64,000 nt of DNA. It comes from CAVZBT01 sp963773605. Its GTDB lineage: Bacteria; Acidobacteriota; UBA6911. Every line of letters starts with the position of its first letter. Positions within the stretch are counted from its first letter, which is position 1. The position numbers and the translations under genes were made by a program. Below are positions 8,820 to 18,973 of this stretch, piece by piece. The notes beneath the pieces are model-generated. The model was not told the origin of the DNA, made no database searches, and saw nothing but the letters and a program-made list of their open reading frames with translations. The stretch spans positions 310,001 to 374,000 of the forward strand of contig CAVZBT010000010.1 of the NCBI GenBank assembly GCA_963773605.1, in the 5' to 3' direction.

Positions 8820-9332
8820 TTACCTTCTTCTGATGATTTTCTTATATTCGGGCGTGCTGGGAGTCTGCGGTTTATTGCTTGAGAAGGGCGCAAGGTTGAT
8901 GACACGAGGATGAGACGATTCTGCCTGCTCTTCCGCACTCGCAGGCTCGGTACCCCGCTGGAGGATTGTTATCGGGAGGCCGTAAACCGGCGCCAGGCCC
9001 GCTATCGTCAGGACGCCCACTCTGCAAAATCTCCCAGTATTGGCTTCCAATTGAATCGTCATGGTGCCCAGACCAATACCAGAGTCACCGTCCAGGATCT
9101 CAATCCACTCGACATAACCGCTGTTTCGGATTGTCCACTTCACCGATGGACTCACCTTTATCGCGAGTTTATGCGTTCCACCCTCACTTGGCATGACAAA
9201 CTCGGCGAACCCGGAATGACTTATCAGCGATTTACAGTCTGATTTCCCGATTTGTTCGGGGTTCGCCAATGCAATCAATGGCACGCAAAGCGCTAGACAC
9301 AGGTATCTCACCAGAGGCGGCATTCTTTGCAT
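8820..9332 (-). CDS. Secreted BACON-domain-like protein
   Basis: A 170-residue protein with a signal peptide (about residues 1-23) followed by a BACON-like beta-sandwich. The family pattern is recognisable: a conserved WTI strand in SVKWTIRNSGYVEWIEI, then a Gly-rich turn (DGDSGIGLGTMTIQLEANT) and the closing strand LPITILQRG. BACON domains are thought to bind mucin or carbohydrate and are frequent in Bacteroidetes and Acidobacteria. The C-terminal 35 residues are Ser/Pro-rich and unstructured. GAGG precedes ATG 9332 at good spacing. Confidence 0.65.
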   Translation of the reverse strand: MQRMPPLVRYLCLALCVPLIALANPEQIGKSDCKSLISHSGFAEFVMPSEGGTHKLAIKVSPSVKWTIRNSGYVEWIEILDGDSGIGLGTMTIQLEANTGRFCRVGVLTIAGLAPVYGLPITILQRGTEPASAEEQAESSHPRVINLAPFSSNKPQTPSTPEYKKIIRRR

Positions 9333-9685
9333 GAGTCAACCTCGATCAATCACGGAACGGTTTAGAAGAATCAAGTCATATTGCGATATCGTCCTTCTTG
9401 GTAATGCTCATTATTCTTTTTTTTATGATTATATCAGTCGAAACGGCGACTGGATTTTACGGCCTCTTCGTTTCCACCGGGCCGGAACCTGGGGCCGTTT
9501 AGCCATCAGGAAAGGCGCCCCAGCGAACACGGCTGGAAGACACCAGTCTTCACCGCCACGTCGCTATCAAGGCGCAAAAGGCAAATTGTCTCAGGCGGTT
9601 CTTGACAGGCGAAACGCCGCCCGTTGGAACCCCGGTGGACCCAACGCGGGATTTCGAACAAACCTCGCCCAGGAAGCTGCGATTC
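9333..9685. other. Gene-free, locally AT-rich stretch
   Basis: This holds the upstream region of the BACON-like gene, including an AT-rich patch near 9405-9435 that could be promoter DNA, and the 3' flank of the next minus-strand gene. No coding sequence is supported. Confidence 0.45.
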
Positions 9686-10819
9686 TTACGCTACCGGGAT
9701 CGATGTTCTGCTGTACTTTACGACGTACTCTTTGTTGATGGCGTACTCGTCGATGTACTTGTCGTACATCCCGACCACCACCGCGTCGGTCGACTTGATG
9801 TTCGCCATAACGTATTTGAACACCCCCTCCACGTAATCCTGCCGCTGGGCCCTACGACCGTCGGCGAGGAGCTTGTACACAAAGCAGGGCCGCTTGCTCT
9901 GTTGGACCACCTTGAGCATCTCCGGCGGATCGCCTTGCACAAAAGCTACTTCCCCGCCGTAAAGGTCCGACCAGCGGGCGGGCGCGGTGTGCTGGTCGCT
10001 TTCCTCCACAGGGTAACCGATTTCCACGGGCATCATTTCGGGGTTGGACTTGAATGCTGAGAGCCATTCCGCATGGGTGCGGCCGTATTTGTACAGGCAG
10101 GTCATGTAGTAATCCACATCCCAGTCCTGGGACTCGACTTCCATGAACACTTCCGGCCGGTGGCTGGTGATGGCTACCAGCACACCTGCATCCCGCACCC
10201 TTTTGCAGTACTCCCGGACCACGCTGAGCTTTTTTTGCCTCCACCAGGCATCCGTGCCGCTGGGTCCGTAGCCGGCGTGGTGAATGCCGATGACACCGTA
10301 CCCGACCATCGCCTTAATGGCTTTCTCGGTATCCGCCCAATTCCCGTCAGGGCCAATATTCGCAATCCCGCTGCCGCAACCCATCAGTTTGCCACCGTGT
10401 TCCGCGTTGTACTGGGCGATGCGGTTTCCGGCTTGTACCATGGTGTTAATGCCCAGCCCTTCACAATGCTTGAGCTGCATCGCCCGCCGTTCGGGTGTGT
10501 TCCACGCCCGAGCATCCTGCACAAGCCTGTCAGAAAAGTGTGAACCGGGGACGTTGATTCCGATAATCAGGCGGGAAACGTTGTGTTTGCCGATGCGGAC
10601 CGTCGGCATCGGCTCATTTGCCAGGGGGCCTGGCATGATCGGCTTAGGTTCGGGACGTCCCCCCTCTCCCCCGCCCCGTCCGCCGGCGCCTGACGGCGGC
10701 TGCTGCTGGGCACTGGCATTTGCCGCCACAGTTGACGCCGCGGCCAGCGTCCCGATCTTTTGAATGAAGCTCCGTCGGGAGCTCTCGCCCGCCGGGCCCG
10801 GTTTAGCATTTGAATTCAT
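9686..10819 (-). CDS. Tat-exported TIM-barrel protein, aldo/keto reductase-like
   Basis: A 377-residue protein with a twin-arginine leader (SRRSFIQKIG) and an alanine-rich hydrophobic region, followed by a Gly/Pro-rich linker (about 40-65). The body begins VRIGKHNVSRLIIGINVPG, which resembles the opening strand of aldo/keto-reductase or related TIM-barrel proteins. The catalytic Asp/Tyr/Lys set of true reductases is not obvious, so enzyme activity is uncertain. Start ATG 10819 is preceded by AGGAGG; a longer frame to 10873 would bury the Tat signal. It lies in a cluster of Tat-exported sugar-related proteins. Confidence 0.65.
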   Translation of the reverse strand: MNSNAKPGPAGESSRRSFIQKIGTLAAASTVAANASAQQQPPSGAGGRGGGEGGRPEPKPIMPGPLANEPMPTVRIGKHNVSRLIIGINVPGSHFSDRLVQDARAWNTPERRAMQLKHCEGLGINTMVQAGNRIAQYNAEHGGKLMGCGSGIANIGPDGNWADTEKAIKAMVGYGVIGIHHAGYGPSGTDAWWRQKKLSVVREYCKRVRDAGVLVAITSHRPEVFMEVESQDWDVDYYMTCLYKYGRTHAEWLSAFKSNPEMMPVEIGYPVEESDQHTAPARWSDLYGGEVAFVQGDPPEMLKVVQQSKRPCFVYKLLADGRRAQRQDYVEGVFKYVMANIKSTDAVVVGMYDKYIDEYAINKEYVVKYSRTSIPVA

Positions 10820-11148
10820 GGCTGTCTGCCTCCTCTGCAAAGATAATGTCGCCTCGCCCAATGCAAACCACACTCCGGTGTCGCGTCTTAACTGGAAATC
10901 TCCATGCCAGGACTCCAGTCTTCTTCAGCCCCCCGCAGAGCGGTAGAAAAAACCTGGGAAACAGAGCACGTCAGAGCCGCAGGTGTAAGGGAGCGGATAG
11001 GCGGTAGCCATTGGGACAACCAACCCGCTCGCTGACGCTCTCGGCTCCGACCGGTTGCATCCAGACCATCGTCTCTGCGTTGCCTCTGCGTCCTTGGCGC
11101 CTCCGCGGTCGCGTTTTGGTTGCCCGATGTCTTCATGTGCCGCAGGTT
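10820..11148. other. Intergenic stretch with foldback-type repeats
   Basis: No gene. Around 10968-11050 two related sequences face each other: GTCAGAGCCG...GGGAGCGGAT and, inverted, ACCCGCTCGCTGACGCTC...CGGCTCCGAC. At 11068-11110 there is a run of CTCTGCGT-type units (CTCTGCGTTGCCTCTGCGTC). A related GCAGAGGCGC run occurs inverted at 12190-12235. These look like dispersed intergenic repeats. Confidence 0.45.
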
Positions 11149-12075
11149 CTAAATATTGGCGAGGATCACATCAAGGATCTTTTTCGTGTTCTCGTAAGGA
11201 TCAGGACCCATATTAGTTCCAGCCTCGATCGAGTAAAGCCCTTTGTACCCGAGCTCTTTGGTAAGAGCCAACGCCTTGGGCAGGTCATACCTCGCCGGGT
11301 TCATCTTGACGTGGCAATTGCCGTCAGTGATAGGGAACATCGCCCGTATGCCGGCGTGTTGCGATTCCTGATCGGTGAAGTTGCCCAGATCGCAATTTGC
11401 GTAGACGCCGGCGCCTTTTATGACCTCCACCAGCGTGACGTAGTCTATCGGGGCCGGCGCCGCAGGCGTGGGCGGTGCAGCGGTGGGGGTACCGCGGGCG
11501 GCGGAGCGAGGAGCACTGCGATTCTCGACGCCCACCATTATTCTTCTTGCCTTGCCATAAGCTCCTATCAGCTTGAGAGCTGCAATCGCGACCTGCTTGC
11601 TCTCCTGAGTCAGGGCGCCCTGGTTTACCATTACTCGGGGACAGCCGAGAGTCGCCGCGTGATCGATCCACTGTTTGGTCAGGTCGATCGCCTGCAGCCG
11701 CAGCACGGGTTCCGGCGCGGAAACAGTCAACGCGCCAAACTCGAGGTTGATGTTCGTCACCTGAGACTTCGTCTTCGCCAGACGGGCACGAAATTCCTTA
11801 AGCCAGGCTTCTTCGGTCGAGGGAATGTGGGTGTGCTGCAACTCGACGTGGTGGATGCCGAAGCGATCGGCATACATCTGCCCGATGTCCATCAGGTCGA
11901 GCGTTCTCGCCGGTTCGTCCGGTTGGTTGGCATTCTTCAGAATGTTGCCGAAGCTCAGGCTCATGATAGCGAGACGGGCAAGCTTGGCTTGATCTCGACT
12001 CTGGGCCCGTGCTCGACTCGTGGCTGCAAGTCCGGCTGCCGCTGCAGCCCCAACAAGAAACTCTCGACGATTCAT
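11149..12075 (-). CDS. Tat-exported sugar phosphate isomerase/epimerase-like protein
   Basis: A 308-residue xylose-isomerase-like TIM-barrel protein behind a twin-arginine leader (NRREFLVGAAAAAG). Family-like features include IHHVELQHTHIP near the first active-site strand, CPRVMVNQGAL in the middle, and the closing GYKGLYSIEAGTN with a C-terminal Glu expected to bind metal. An Ala/Pro-rich insert sits at about residues 190-210. Members of this family rearrange or isomerise sugars; the substrate is unknown. It is one of three similar exported barrels here, besides a remnant at 15258. Confidence 0.75.
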   Translation of the reverse strand: MNRREFLVGAAAAAGLAATSRARAQSRDQAKLARLAIMSLSFGNILKNANQPDEPARTLDLMDIGQMYADRFGIHHVELQHTHIPSTEEAWLKEFRARLAKTKSQVTNINLEFGALTVSAPEPVLRLQAIDLTKQWIDHAATLGCPRVMVNQGALTQESKQVAIAALKLIGAYGKARRIMVGVENRSAPRSAARGTPTAAPPTPAAPAPIDYVTLVEVIKGAGVYANCDLGNFTDQESQHAGIRAMFPITDGNCHVKMNPARYDLPKALALTKELGYKGLYSIEAGTNMGPDPYENTKKILDVILANI

Positions 12076-12531
12076 GACACCTCCGTATTTATTCCAAAGT
12101 GGTCAGTCATCAGTGGCTGGTGGCCAGAAGTCAGGAGGCACGATTCTAAATCAAATCGGCACAAAGAGACATTCTTTCTGTGCTACTGTCTCGAAAACAA
12201 AGCGCAGAGGCGCGGAGAACGCAGAGGCTCGCAGAGATTAAGACTGGGGTCAGCGATCAAAGGTCGAGGAGACGCTGTGAATCTCTTCGCCGCGCCGGCG
12301 GCGGGCAAGCGTCCCAGACCCGTCCCGGCCACAGCGCGAGAATAGAATGCCAAGTGCGCTTGCCCGGCACCGGCCCGGGGAAGAGAACAACGCGCAGCGC
12401 TGACCTGCCAGGTCATTCACAGCGTCCCCTCGACCTTTGCCTGCGTTCATCCGTGTCCCCACAAACGTTATCGTGTTTACGGAATCCGGTACTGAGCGGC
12501 GCCGTAATCGGTACACTGAGGTCGCGTTGGT
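12076..12531. other. Gene-free stretch with dispersed repeat motifs
   Basis: No gene is supported. It contains GCAGAGGCGC-like units (12190-12235) and a GCGTTCATCCGTGT motif (12448-12462) of a kind found as intergenic repeats in many environmental genomes. A related GATGAACGCTGATGAACGCG run lies at 27311-27330. Confidence 0.45.
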
Positions 12532-14005
12532 TCAGAGAACTCTCCCTGCGCTTCTATCGGTTGGTATTGGACGCACACCCGTCTTACCTCCCTTTGACAT
12601 GGTTATGTCAAGAGGAGCATTCGTTTTATATGATCCGCAGGTAAAATCAGGTATCCTGATAGAGTTTGATCCGTTCGCCACTGACCATTCGCTCAATGGT
12701 ACTATTGAGCTCCATGCCGCTGCATCATAAACGTCCTGTTCGACTGGAAGTCCATGCCTTAGACAATCAGCCAAGCGCCAGTTCATTAAGAAATCCATGC
12801 CGCCGTGTCCGCCGATTTCCTTCGCCAGATCACCCATACGTTTCACGATTTCCGGCGTGTATCTTTCGGTTAACGCCTTCATCTCCTCGTCATTAAACCA
12901 TTCATCGTTTCCTTGTGATATTCTGCCCGGAAGCGGGTATTTCTGTAAGATCCCTTTCGTGCCACTTATCGTGTGGATACGTGAATAGACACGAGGACTG
13001 GTTATATCGTATTGCAGCATGATGGTCTTGCCATTGTGAGTCCTGATGATTGAAGTATTCATGTTGCCGCGATACGAGTCTGTGTCGAATTCTTTGTAAA
13101 AGCTGTCTGTGCTTTGCCAGTTCCGCAGCCATCTTTCCCATGATAAAGTCGTTGGATGACATTGATGTCATGAGGATCAATCTATCCCCCCGGTTGATGT
13201 TCATTGCCTGGCATATTGGTCCTATACCGTGGGAAGGATAGAGATTACAGTTGCGATGTTGACTTTCTCTCACACGCCACATGTCTCCACCTTCTGGTAT
13301 CGGAACAAAATTGTTTTGATGGTGGAGATAACCCGCATCGGCATGAATCAGTTCCCCGAAGAACCCCTGTCTGATCATATTGAGTGTCAATAATTCAAAA
13401 TAGTCGTAACAGCAGTTTTCGAGCATCATGCAATGTTTCTTTGTTCTTTCAGATGTTTCGACTAACTGCCATGCCTCTTCAAGTGTCGATGCTGCAGGAG
13501 CCTCAACGGCAGCATGTTTACCGTTCTCCATCGCACATACCGCCATTCTTGCATGCAGGGGTCCCCTGGGTACCGCAATGGAAATCAAGTCAAGATCGGG
13601 ATCTTTGCACAACTCCTTCCATATATCTTCACTTCCACCATAAGATTTCGCGGCAGGTAAGCCATGCTTGGAAAGTATCTTCTGTGCATTTTCTACCCGG
13701 ACCATCCTTTTATCACACAGGGCTTTGATTTCGACGCCTTCAACAAATGCCATGGCATCGACATTTACCGGGCCACGATTACCGAGACCTATAAAACCGA
13801 CACGCACTTTGTCAAGCTTTGGAGCTGAATATCCGCACATATTAAAGAGTTGTTTGTGGTCTTGTTCAGTGACTTCTTTTGTGTGTGCGAAAGGGTCGGA
13901 GCGTTTATTATTCTTTCCTGAATCCTTTGAGGTCATCCCGGTTGCCAACATTCCGGTACCCGCAACACCCGCGAGCCGGAAAAAATTTCTTCGGTCTGTT
14001 TTCAT
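12532..14005 (-). pseudogene. GH109-type (Gfo/Idh/MocA) Tat-exported dehydrogenase, frameshifted
   Basis: The upstream frame encodes a twin-arginine leader (DRRNFFRLAG), a Rossmann motif (VGFIGLGNRG) and the GH109-like segment KHCMMLENCCYDYFELLTL. At about 13108-13118, after KMAAELAK, homology jumps to a second frame that runs DSFYKEFDTDSYRGN and on to the end at 12532. The intact paralogue at 25492-26985 reads through the same point, which shows that one base is missing. GH109 enzymes remove N-acetylgalactosamine through an NAD-dependent mechanism. The start at ATG 14005 has GGAGGA upstream. The base composition is more AT-rich than the neighbours, a possible sign of recent transfer. Confidence 0.85.
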
Positions 14006-14256
14006 CGTGGTCTCCTCCATGCGGATATTACCGCATGGTGTGGCTTTCGTGGCATCCCTGTAAAGAGAATTGAGAAGAGGATCTCAACCGATCCTCGGCC
14101 ATGTGTGACGTGGTTGCCAGTCGGCCGACGGGATGCGGCAATCCCTAATAAAAACGGGATGTTAGGGAGTAATCCGAGGGGAAGTCCATGCAATCAGCAA
14201 ACGCCCTGGAGGATTCTGCAACCGATCCCCGGTTCAAAGCGCCGCGTAACTTGGGG

Positions 14257-15210
14257 TCACGCTTTTTCAAACACTGTTTTCGCCAGGATGGCCTGTGTCA
14301 ACCGCACACCTTTCAGATCGTCCTGCCAGAGCTGCCCTTCGCTGACACCGGGCGGCAGCGGGAGCGGTGCGGTCTGTCCCGGCGCAAACCGCGGCATGAC
14401 CTTCAACGAGGGCCCGAAGGACGATTCTATGCCCCAGTAGCCGCGGAAACCGGCCTCCTTACAGATGCTGAGGGCACGCTCGATTGCGAAGCCCGGATCG
14501 GACCCTTCCTGGACCCAGACGGGATGCACCGAAATGCCCTTGGCAAAAGGCAATAACTGGCGCAGCCCCTGTTCGTAATCGACTTCCCGGCTGATGTTGA
14601 TCAAATCGACAAGTACGCCGAAGGCCGGGTCGTTGACTTCGCTCATCAGAGAAGTGAGAATGCCAGGGTCTGAAGAGGCACCGCCGTGGGTCTCCACAAT
14701 GACCCCCACATTGGCGGCGCGGGCGTATTCGAGGAGGTGCCGGAAGCTTTCGGCGCCGCGTTTCACCAGGTCCTTGTCCTTCTTCCACTCGGGAAGGCCG
14801 CCGCGCAGGTTCGCGCGGATATCGGTACAGCCGAGGTAATGGGCCGCATCGATCCAGCGGCGATGGGCCAGTGAGGCCTGTATCCGCTCGGCCCTGTCCA
14901 CGGCGGACATATTGCCCTCGTCGTCCACCATGATGCGCACCAGGCGCACACCGTACTTCTCCGCGGTTTGCTTCAACTGCCGCAGGTAGACGAGGGTCGG
15001 GTTTTCAAAGAACAGGCTCACCAGTTCCAGCGCGCCGATGCCGAACTCCTCGCGCGTGATGCGCGGCAGGTCGAGATTCGCCCAGCGCCGCGAAAAAGCG
15101 TAGCTCTTGACGAGCGACCAGGCAGCGAGGGAAACCTCGCCTTTGGCGGGGGCCGCCGCCATAACGGGCGCAACCGCCAAACCGACCAGGAAATCTCTAC
15201 GGGACACCAT
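14257..15210 (-). CDS. Exported sugar phosphate isomerase/epimerase-like protein
   Basis: A 317-residue TIM-barrel protein of the xylose-isomerase-like superfamily with a twin-arginine leader (SRRDFLVG). Features include an early GIGALELVSLFF strand, VRLVRIMVDDEGNMS, and late metal-site-like elements GVIVETHGG, GVLVDLIN and YWGIESSFG, which supply Glu/Asp/His/Glu as in the family. The substrate is unknown. Its position next to GH109-type genes suggests sugar or amino-sugar processing. A decayed relative lies just upstream on the opposite strand. Confidence 0.75.
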   Translation of the reverse strand: MVSRRDFLVGLAVAPVMAAAPAKGEVSLAAWSLVKSYAFSRRWANLDLPRITREEFGIGALELVSLFFENPTLVYLRQLKQTAEKYGVRLVRIMVDDEGNMSAVDRAERIQASLAHRRWIDAAHYLGCTDIRANLRGGLPEWKKDKDLVKRGAESFRHLLEYARAANVGVIVETHGGASSDPGILTSLMSEVNDPAFGVLVDLINISREVDYEQGLRQLLPFAKGISVHPVWVQEGSDPGFAIERALSICKEAGFRGYWGIESSFGPSLKVMPRFAPGQTAPLPLPPGVSEGQLWQDDLKGVRLTQAILAKTVFEKA

Positions 15211-15257
15211 AGGCTTGCTCCGCCTCGCTGGGCTCTCTCAAAGCCGCGCGCCTTCCA

Positions 15258-15462
15258 ATCCGGAAGGGCGTGTACGCGCCCATGCTGCCGAAGGAACTCA
15301 GTTGGGCGGAACGCTTCAAGCTGGGCCCGGGATGTAGGTTTTGAAGAAGTCGAGCTCAACACCGCGGCCGACGATGCGGAAGCCGAACAGATCAAGGCAC
15401 GCGTACAGTCAGTTGAAACGTGCGTTTCACATTGCATGCCGTGGTTTCAAGAAGGAGGCTGT
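15258..15462 (+). pseudogene. Fragment of a sugar isomerase/epimerase-like gene
   Basis: The first part reads RKGVYAPMLPKELSWAERF, then after a one-base shift near 15327 RDVGFEEVELNTAADDAEAE and on to IKARVQS. Together these match the N-terminal 60-70 residues of exported xylose-isomerase-like proteins. The rest of the barrel is missing. It is divergently oriented from the intact relative at 14257-15210. No start codon with a good ribosome-binding site is present. Confidence 0.65.
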
Positions 15463-15944
15463 CAGAAATAGACGCGAACGCCCCCTCAGAGTTCCTAATC
15501 AGCGCGCCTGCCGCGGTTGTTACAACGTGTGACGTTTAACAATACACCAGTTCCAGCACAGTCTTAGAGGATCTTATAGGACATTCTATCCAGGGTGCGC
15601 AAGGGGAAAGCAGGTGGGGTGGCAGGGAAATCGCCGGATTGGGGATCGGGCGGCGACCCAAGGGACTGTCGTTCGCGACTCGACTGCAGCCGCAGTTTAC
15701 ACCTGAACTGTGTCTCCGGATATTGCCTTTTGGGCGCACCACTACCTTATTCAAAACGGCGCGACCGGCCGGAACCAGAGGTTTCCCGCTTGGACGAGGA
15801 AATGCCGGGCGGACCCAAAGACGTCCGCCGGCCCGCGGGAGAGGATCTCGGGCCAGGCGTCATCGTCGTTAGAAAAGCCCAGCGAGGTGAGTCGGAAGGC
15901 GAACGCCGGGTGAGCGCCTCGGCGAGGAGCGCGGCCGCCCGGCC
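15463..15944. other. Gene-free stretch
   Basis: I see no supported gene, tRNA or clear repeat. The short frames are Arg/Pro-rich and without family resemblance. It lies between two gene remnants and is probably further decayed sequence. Confidence 0.4.
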
Positions 15945-16345
15945 TCAGTCATGAGCCAGCAGGCTCCGGATGCCGTCCTCCAGCGAGACCTTCGGCCGCC
16001 AGCCCGGGACCCTCGGGCCCGCCCAGGGCCGCATCACCTCGCGCGGCCGATAGGGACGCCCTCCCCACCGACCGGCACGCGCTTGCCGCCTATGCGCTCG
16101 ATGAGCCGCACGAGCGCCCGCATGGAAGACCGCCCGCAGCCGGACCCTCTCGAAGAGCTCAACCATTGGAACCTGTGCTCCCGTCGTGGACGTGGGCCTG
16201 AAGCCCGGATGCGGCCGGCAGGCGGGAACGGTCCGAGGCAGGCCGCAGGACCGCGTGGACCTTGGCGCCTTCTGGCGCCAAGCGCGACGCCAGACCGCTC
16301 CCGACATAGCCGGTCGCGCCGGTGACGATCACCTCGCCGATGGCG
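15945..16345 (-). pseudogene. NAD-dependent epimerase/dehydratase with internal deletion
   Basis: Near 16340 the minus strand reads GEVIVTGATGYVGSGLASRL, the nucleotide-binding start of an extended SDR (nucleoside-sugar epimerase). Without an intervening catalytic YxxxK region, the sequence then jumps to LVRLIERIGGKRVPV and ends PGWRPKVSLEDGIRSLL, the typical C-terminal end of the same family. About 200 residues are therefore missing and the two parts are in different frames. No activity is expected. Confidence 0.7.
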
Positions 16346-16462
16346 GTTGGGGTCGCACTCTCCCTAGTCTTAGTCTAGAAACATAGAGGAGCTAATGCGA
16401 GTACGGAGCGAGGGGCGTGCTCCGCAACAACTTGCGATATTTCCCCTTTGTACTGACGGAAA

Positions 16463-17522
16463 TTACGCCGCTCCTGATTCAAGCGATGACCCGTTGCGCA
16501 CGAGCACGATCTTGCCCGTCACGCCTCCCTTCCCGAGCAGCTCGTGCGCGTGTCTTGCCTCGGCAAGAGGAAATCGCTGCGCGATCAGCGGCTTGATCTT
16601 CTGCTGTTGAAGGAGGTCGAACAGGGCGATCAAATCCTGTCGAAACAATGCCGGTCTCAGCCGTTTGAGCCACTGGATGCTGTAGGGGACCACCCGTTTC
16701 CGGCCCGGGAGAAGCCAGCCGCCGGCAATGTACAACCCGAAGATGGCGATTCCATGAAAGCGATGACCGACGACCTGAAGCCAATCGCCCCCCGCGTAGC
16801 GAGGAAGTAAGACCATAGGCCACTACCGTCCCGCCAGGACGGAGAGCCTTGCGGGAACGCCAGATATGGGTGCCACCGATGCCGTCAAAGACAACGTCTA
16901 CGCCCTCGCCCGTGAGGCGGTGAATTTCTTTCACGAAGTCCTGATGCTGGTAATCAATCGGGATACCGCCCAGGTCGGAAACGGCCGACGCCCCTCGCGA
17001 TGAACAGGTACCGTACATCTCCAGCCCGGCGAGGCGCCCAAGCTGCAATAGCGCCGAGCCGACCCCGCCTGCCGCGCCGTGGATCAACACGCGCTGGCCC
17101 GGTCTGACCTTAGCGGAGCGATGCAGCATCTGGTACGCCGTGACGTAGTTCAGCACGAGGCTGACAGCCTCGGCGGCGTCCAACCCAGATGGCACCGGAA
17201 CCAGTTCACGTTGCGGCAGGCAGACGAACTCCGCGTACGCGCCGCTGATCGGCAGCGCGGCAACTATCTGGCCTGGTTCGATTCCAGAGACACCGTCGCC
17301 GAGCCGATCCACCACGCCGACCAGATCCCACCCCGGCGTGAAGGGCAGCCGGGGCGTCTCGGGATGAACGCCCTCGCGCATCAGCAGGTCGGGCAAGGAG
17401 ACACCTGCGGCCAGCACTCTCACCCGCACTTCACCATCCTTCGGCTCGGGGCACTCTTCTTCAATCACCCGAAGTGCATCGGGCCCGCCGTAGTGAGTGA
17501 CGATGATGCGCGTGTGTCTCAT
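16463..17522 (-). pseudogene. Zinc-independent quinone oxidoreductase-like (MDR) gene, single frameshift
   Basis: The upstream frame encodes the first two thirds of an MDR-family NADPH:quinone reductase: RIIVTHYGGPDALRV, LPFTPGWDLVGVVD and the cofactor motif HGAAGGVGSALLQL. At about 16800-16815, in a run of six G, it continues in another frame as GGDWLQVVGHRFHGIAIFG through to RFPLAEARHAHELLGKGG at the C-terminus. The full length is otherwise present, so either a recent mutation or a base-calling error in the G-run is possible. Reading it as one protein would give about 350 residues. Confidence 0.8.
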
Positions 17523-17668
17523 GGACCTCTTCCTGTCTTGCCGGGTGACCCCACCAGTTATAATGAACGGGTTTAAGCACCGTAATACTATGCTTCAGCA
17601 TTCTGCAAACCCTGCTCCGATTTTGACATTATCGTTCATAAGTCGCAATCTGGGAAGCCAGAGATCCA

Positions 17669-18034
17669 TCATTTTAGGCCATGGGGGCGTATAGTGGCGT
17701 ATACGGACAAAACCCCCTCCCGGCATATGTATCTTACAACCCGCCTTTTGGTCGTTAGTCTGATCACACGGAAAAAAACTGTATGAGGGTACGGGTTGAG
17801 ATCGTACGCGCCTACGACATGGCCCGCTATTAGGTTTTTTATGGATGAAGAAAGGCCGTCAATCTTCTGCTGAAGGTCTTTTCGCGTTGTTTCCAGAGAT
17901 GATTTTATTTCGTCAACCCGATCATCAACTTTTGCAATTGCTCCATCAAGTTCTGCAACCTGCCTAAGAAGGAATTCGACCTTGCTGTCCCAAGGCGCGT
18001 CTTTAGATGCTGAAACCAAAGCATGTACTTTCAC
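17669..18034 (-). CDS. Coiled-coil protein of unknown function, probably 5'-truncated
   Basis: I do not recognise this protein. The frame encodes a heptad-rich stretch (residues about 15-70) with alternating charged and hydrophobic positions, typical of a coiled coil, followed by about 50 residues without features. The 121-residue form starts at GTG 18034. The same frame stays open upstream to about 18170 without an ATG, and reads protein-like (KNVYLAGVSEAF), so the true N-terminus may be lost. It is convergent with the oxidoreductase remnant and divergent from the sigma factor. Confidence 0.35.
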   Translation of the reverse strand: MKVHALVSASKDAPWDSKVEFLLRQVAELDGAIAKVDDRVDEIKSSLETTRKDLQQKIDGLSSSIKNLIAGHVVGAYDLNPYPHTVFFRVIRLTTKRRVVRYICREGVLSVYATIRPHGLK

Positions 18035-18260
18035 CGTGGCTGCAAATGCCTCGCTGACGCCCGCTAGGTAAACGTTCTTGTCTTTTGTAGCGCCCGGGCG
18101 CTCCGTGAGATGGTGACCGGCCGAGGTTTTGGCGAAGGACAGGCCCCTTGCGTTTCTGGATAGAAATGCTTATAAGGATCTCACGGAATACTCTTTCACG
18201 GGAAAGCGGTGCCAGGGCGCGTCGATGCGGCACCGCTGCGCACTGCTGATCGAGCCTGAC

Positions 18261-18971
18261 ATGACATCCGAACCGATCCAGTTTCCGACTACTTCTTGGG
18301 CGCTTGTACTCGGGGCCATCGGGCGCGACGCGCGACGATCGGCCCTTCAAGTCCTCTGCGAATCCTACTGGCCGCCGGTGTACGCCTACCTGCTCCGCCA
18401 GGTCAATGACCCGGAGGAAGCTAAGGACCTGACGCAGGGCTTCTTCGCTCGCCTCCTCGAGAAGCGGGATCTGAATGGCGCCGGGGAACCGAACGGCCGT
18501 TTCCGCTGGTACCTGATGGCCTGTGCAAAGCACTTCCTCTCAAACGAGCGGGACCGGAATCGTGCGAAGAAGCGCGGCGGGGGTCTTGTCGCGCTGAGCC
18601 TGGAAAATCCCGGGGCGCTCTCCTTTCTGGAGAAAAAGGGTGGACAGACTCCCGAGCAGATTTTTGAGAGGCGGTGGGCCCTCCTCATACTCGAGCGCGC
18701 CATCCGGGCGGTCAAGCGGCAGTACGAGTCTGCCGGACAGGGCTCGCTGTTCGGGCGCCTGAAGACGCATCTCGTGGACGGCGGCGCTGAGTGGGGATAC
18801 CGGGATCTTGCGAGAGAACTCGGAACGAGCGAGGGCGCGATCAAGATGGCGGTGCACAGGCTCCGGCGCCGCTTCGCCGACGCGCTCCGCGCCGAAATCG
18901 GGCTCACGGTCACAGACCCGGCGGATGTCCAGGACGAGGTCGAACACCTGTTATCTGTCTTGCGGAGCTGA
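18261..18971 (+). CDS. ECF-like RNA polymerase sigma factor
   Basis: A 236-residue sigma-70-family protein. Region 2 is visible near the N-terminus (VYAYLLRQVNDPEEAKDLTQ, then FFARLLEK), and region 4 with its helix-turn-helix near residues 175-215 (YRDLARELGTSEGAIKMAVH). I place the start at ATG 18261, where the protein begins TSEPIQFPTTSW as in relatives; an in-frame ATG at 18129 adds 44 unrelated residues. It is directly followed, 2 bases after its stop, by a large Ser/Thr kinase, an arrangement recurrent in Acidobacteria and Planctomycetes. The kinase may control its activity. Confidence 0.85.
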   Translation: MTSEPIQFPTTSWALVLGAIGRDARRSALQVLCESYWPPVYAYLLRQVNDPEEAKDLTQGFFARLLEKRDLNGAGEPNGRFRWYLMACAKHFLSNERDRNRAKKRGGGLVALSLENPGALSFLEKKGGQTPEQIFERRWALLILERAIRAVKRQYESAGQGSLFGRLKTHLVDGGAEWGYRDLARELGTSEGAIKMAVHRLRRRFADALRAEIGLTVTDPADVQDEVEHLLSVLRS

Positions 18972-18973
18972 AT

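Noticed and set aside
11011..12345. Long plus-strand open frame (444 codons) opposite the isomerase-like gene
   Set aside because: It is antisense to a well-supported Tat-exported TIM-barrel gene, lacks a family and a ribosome-binding site, and reflects high-GC codon structure.
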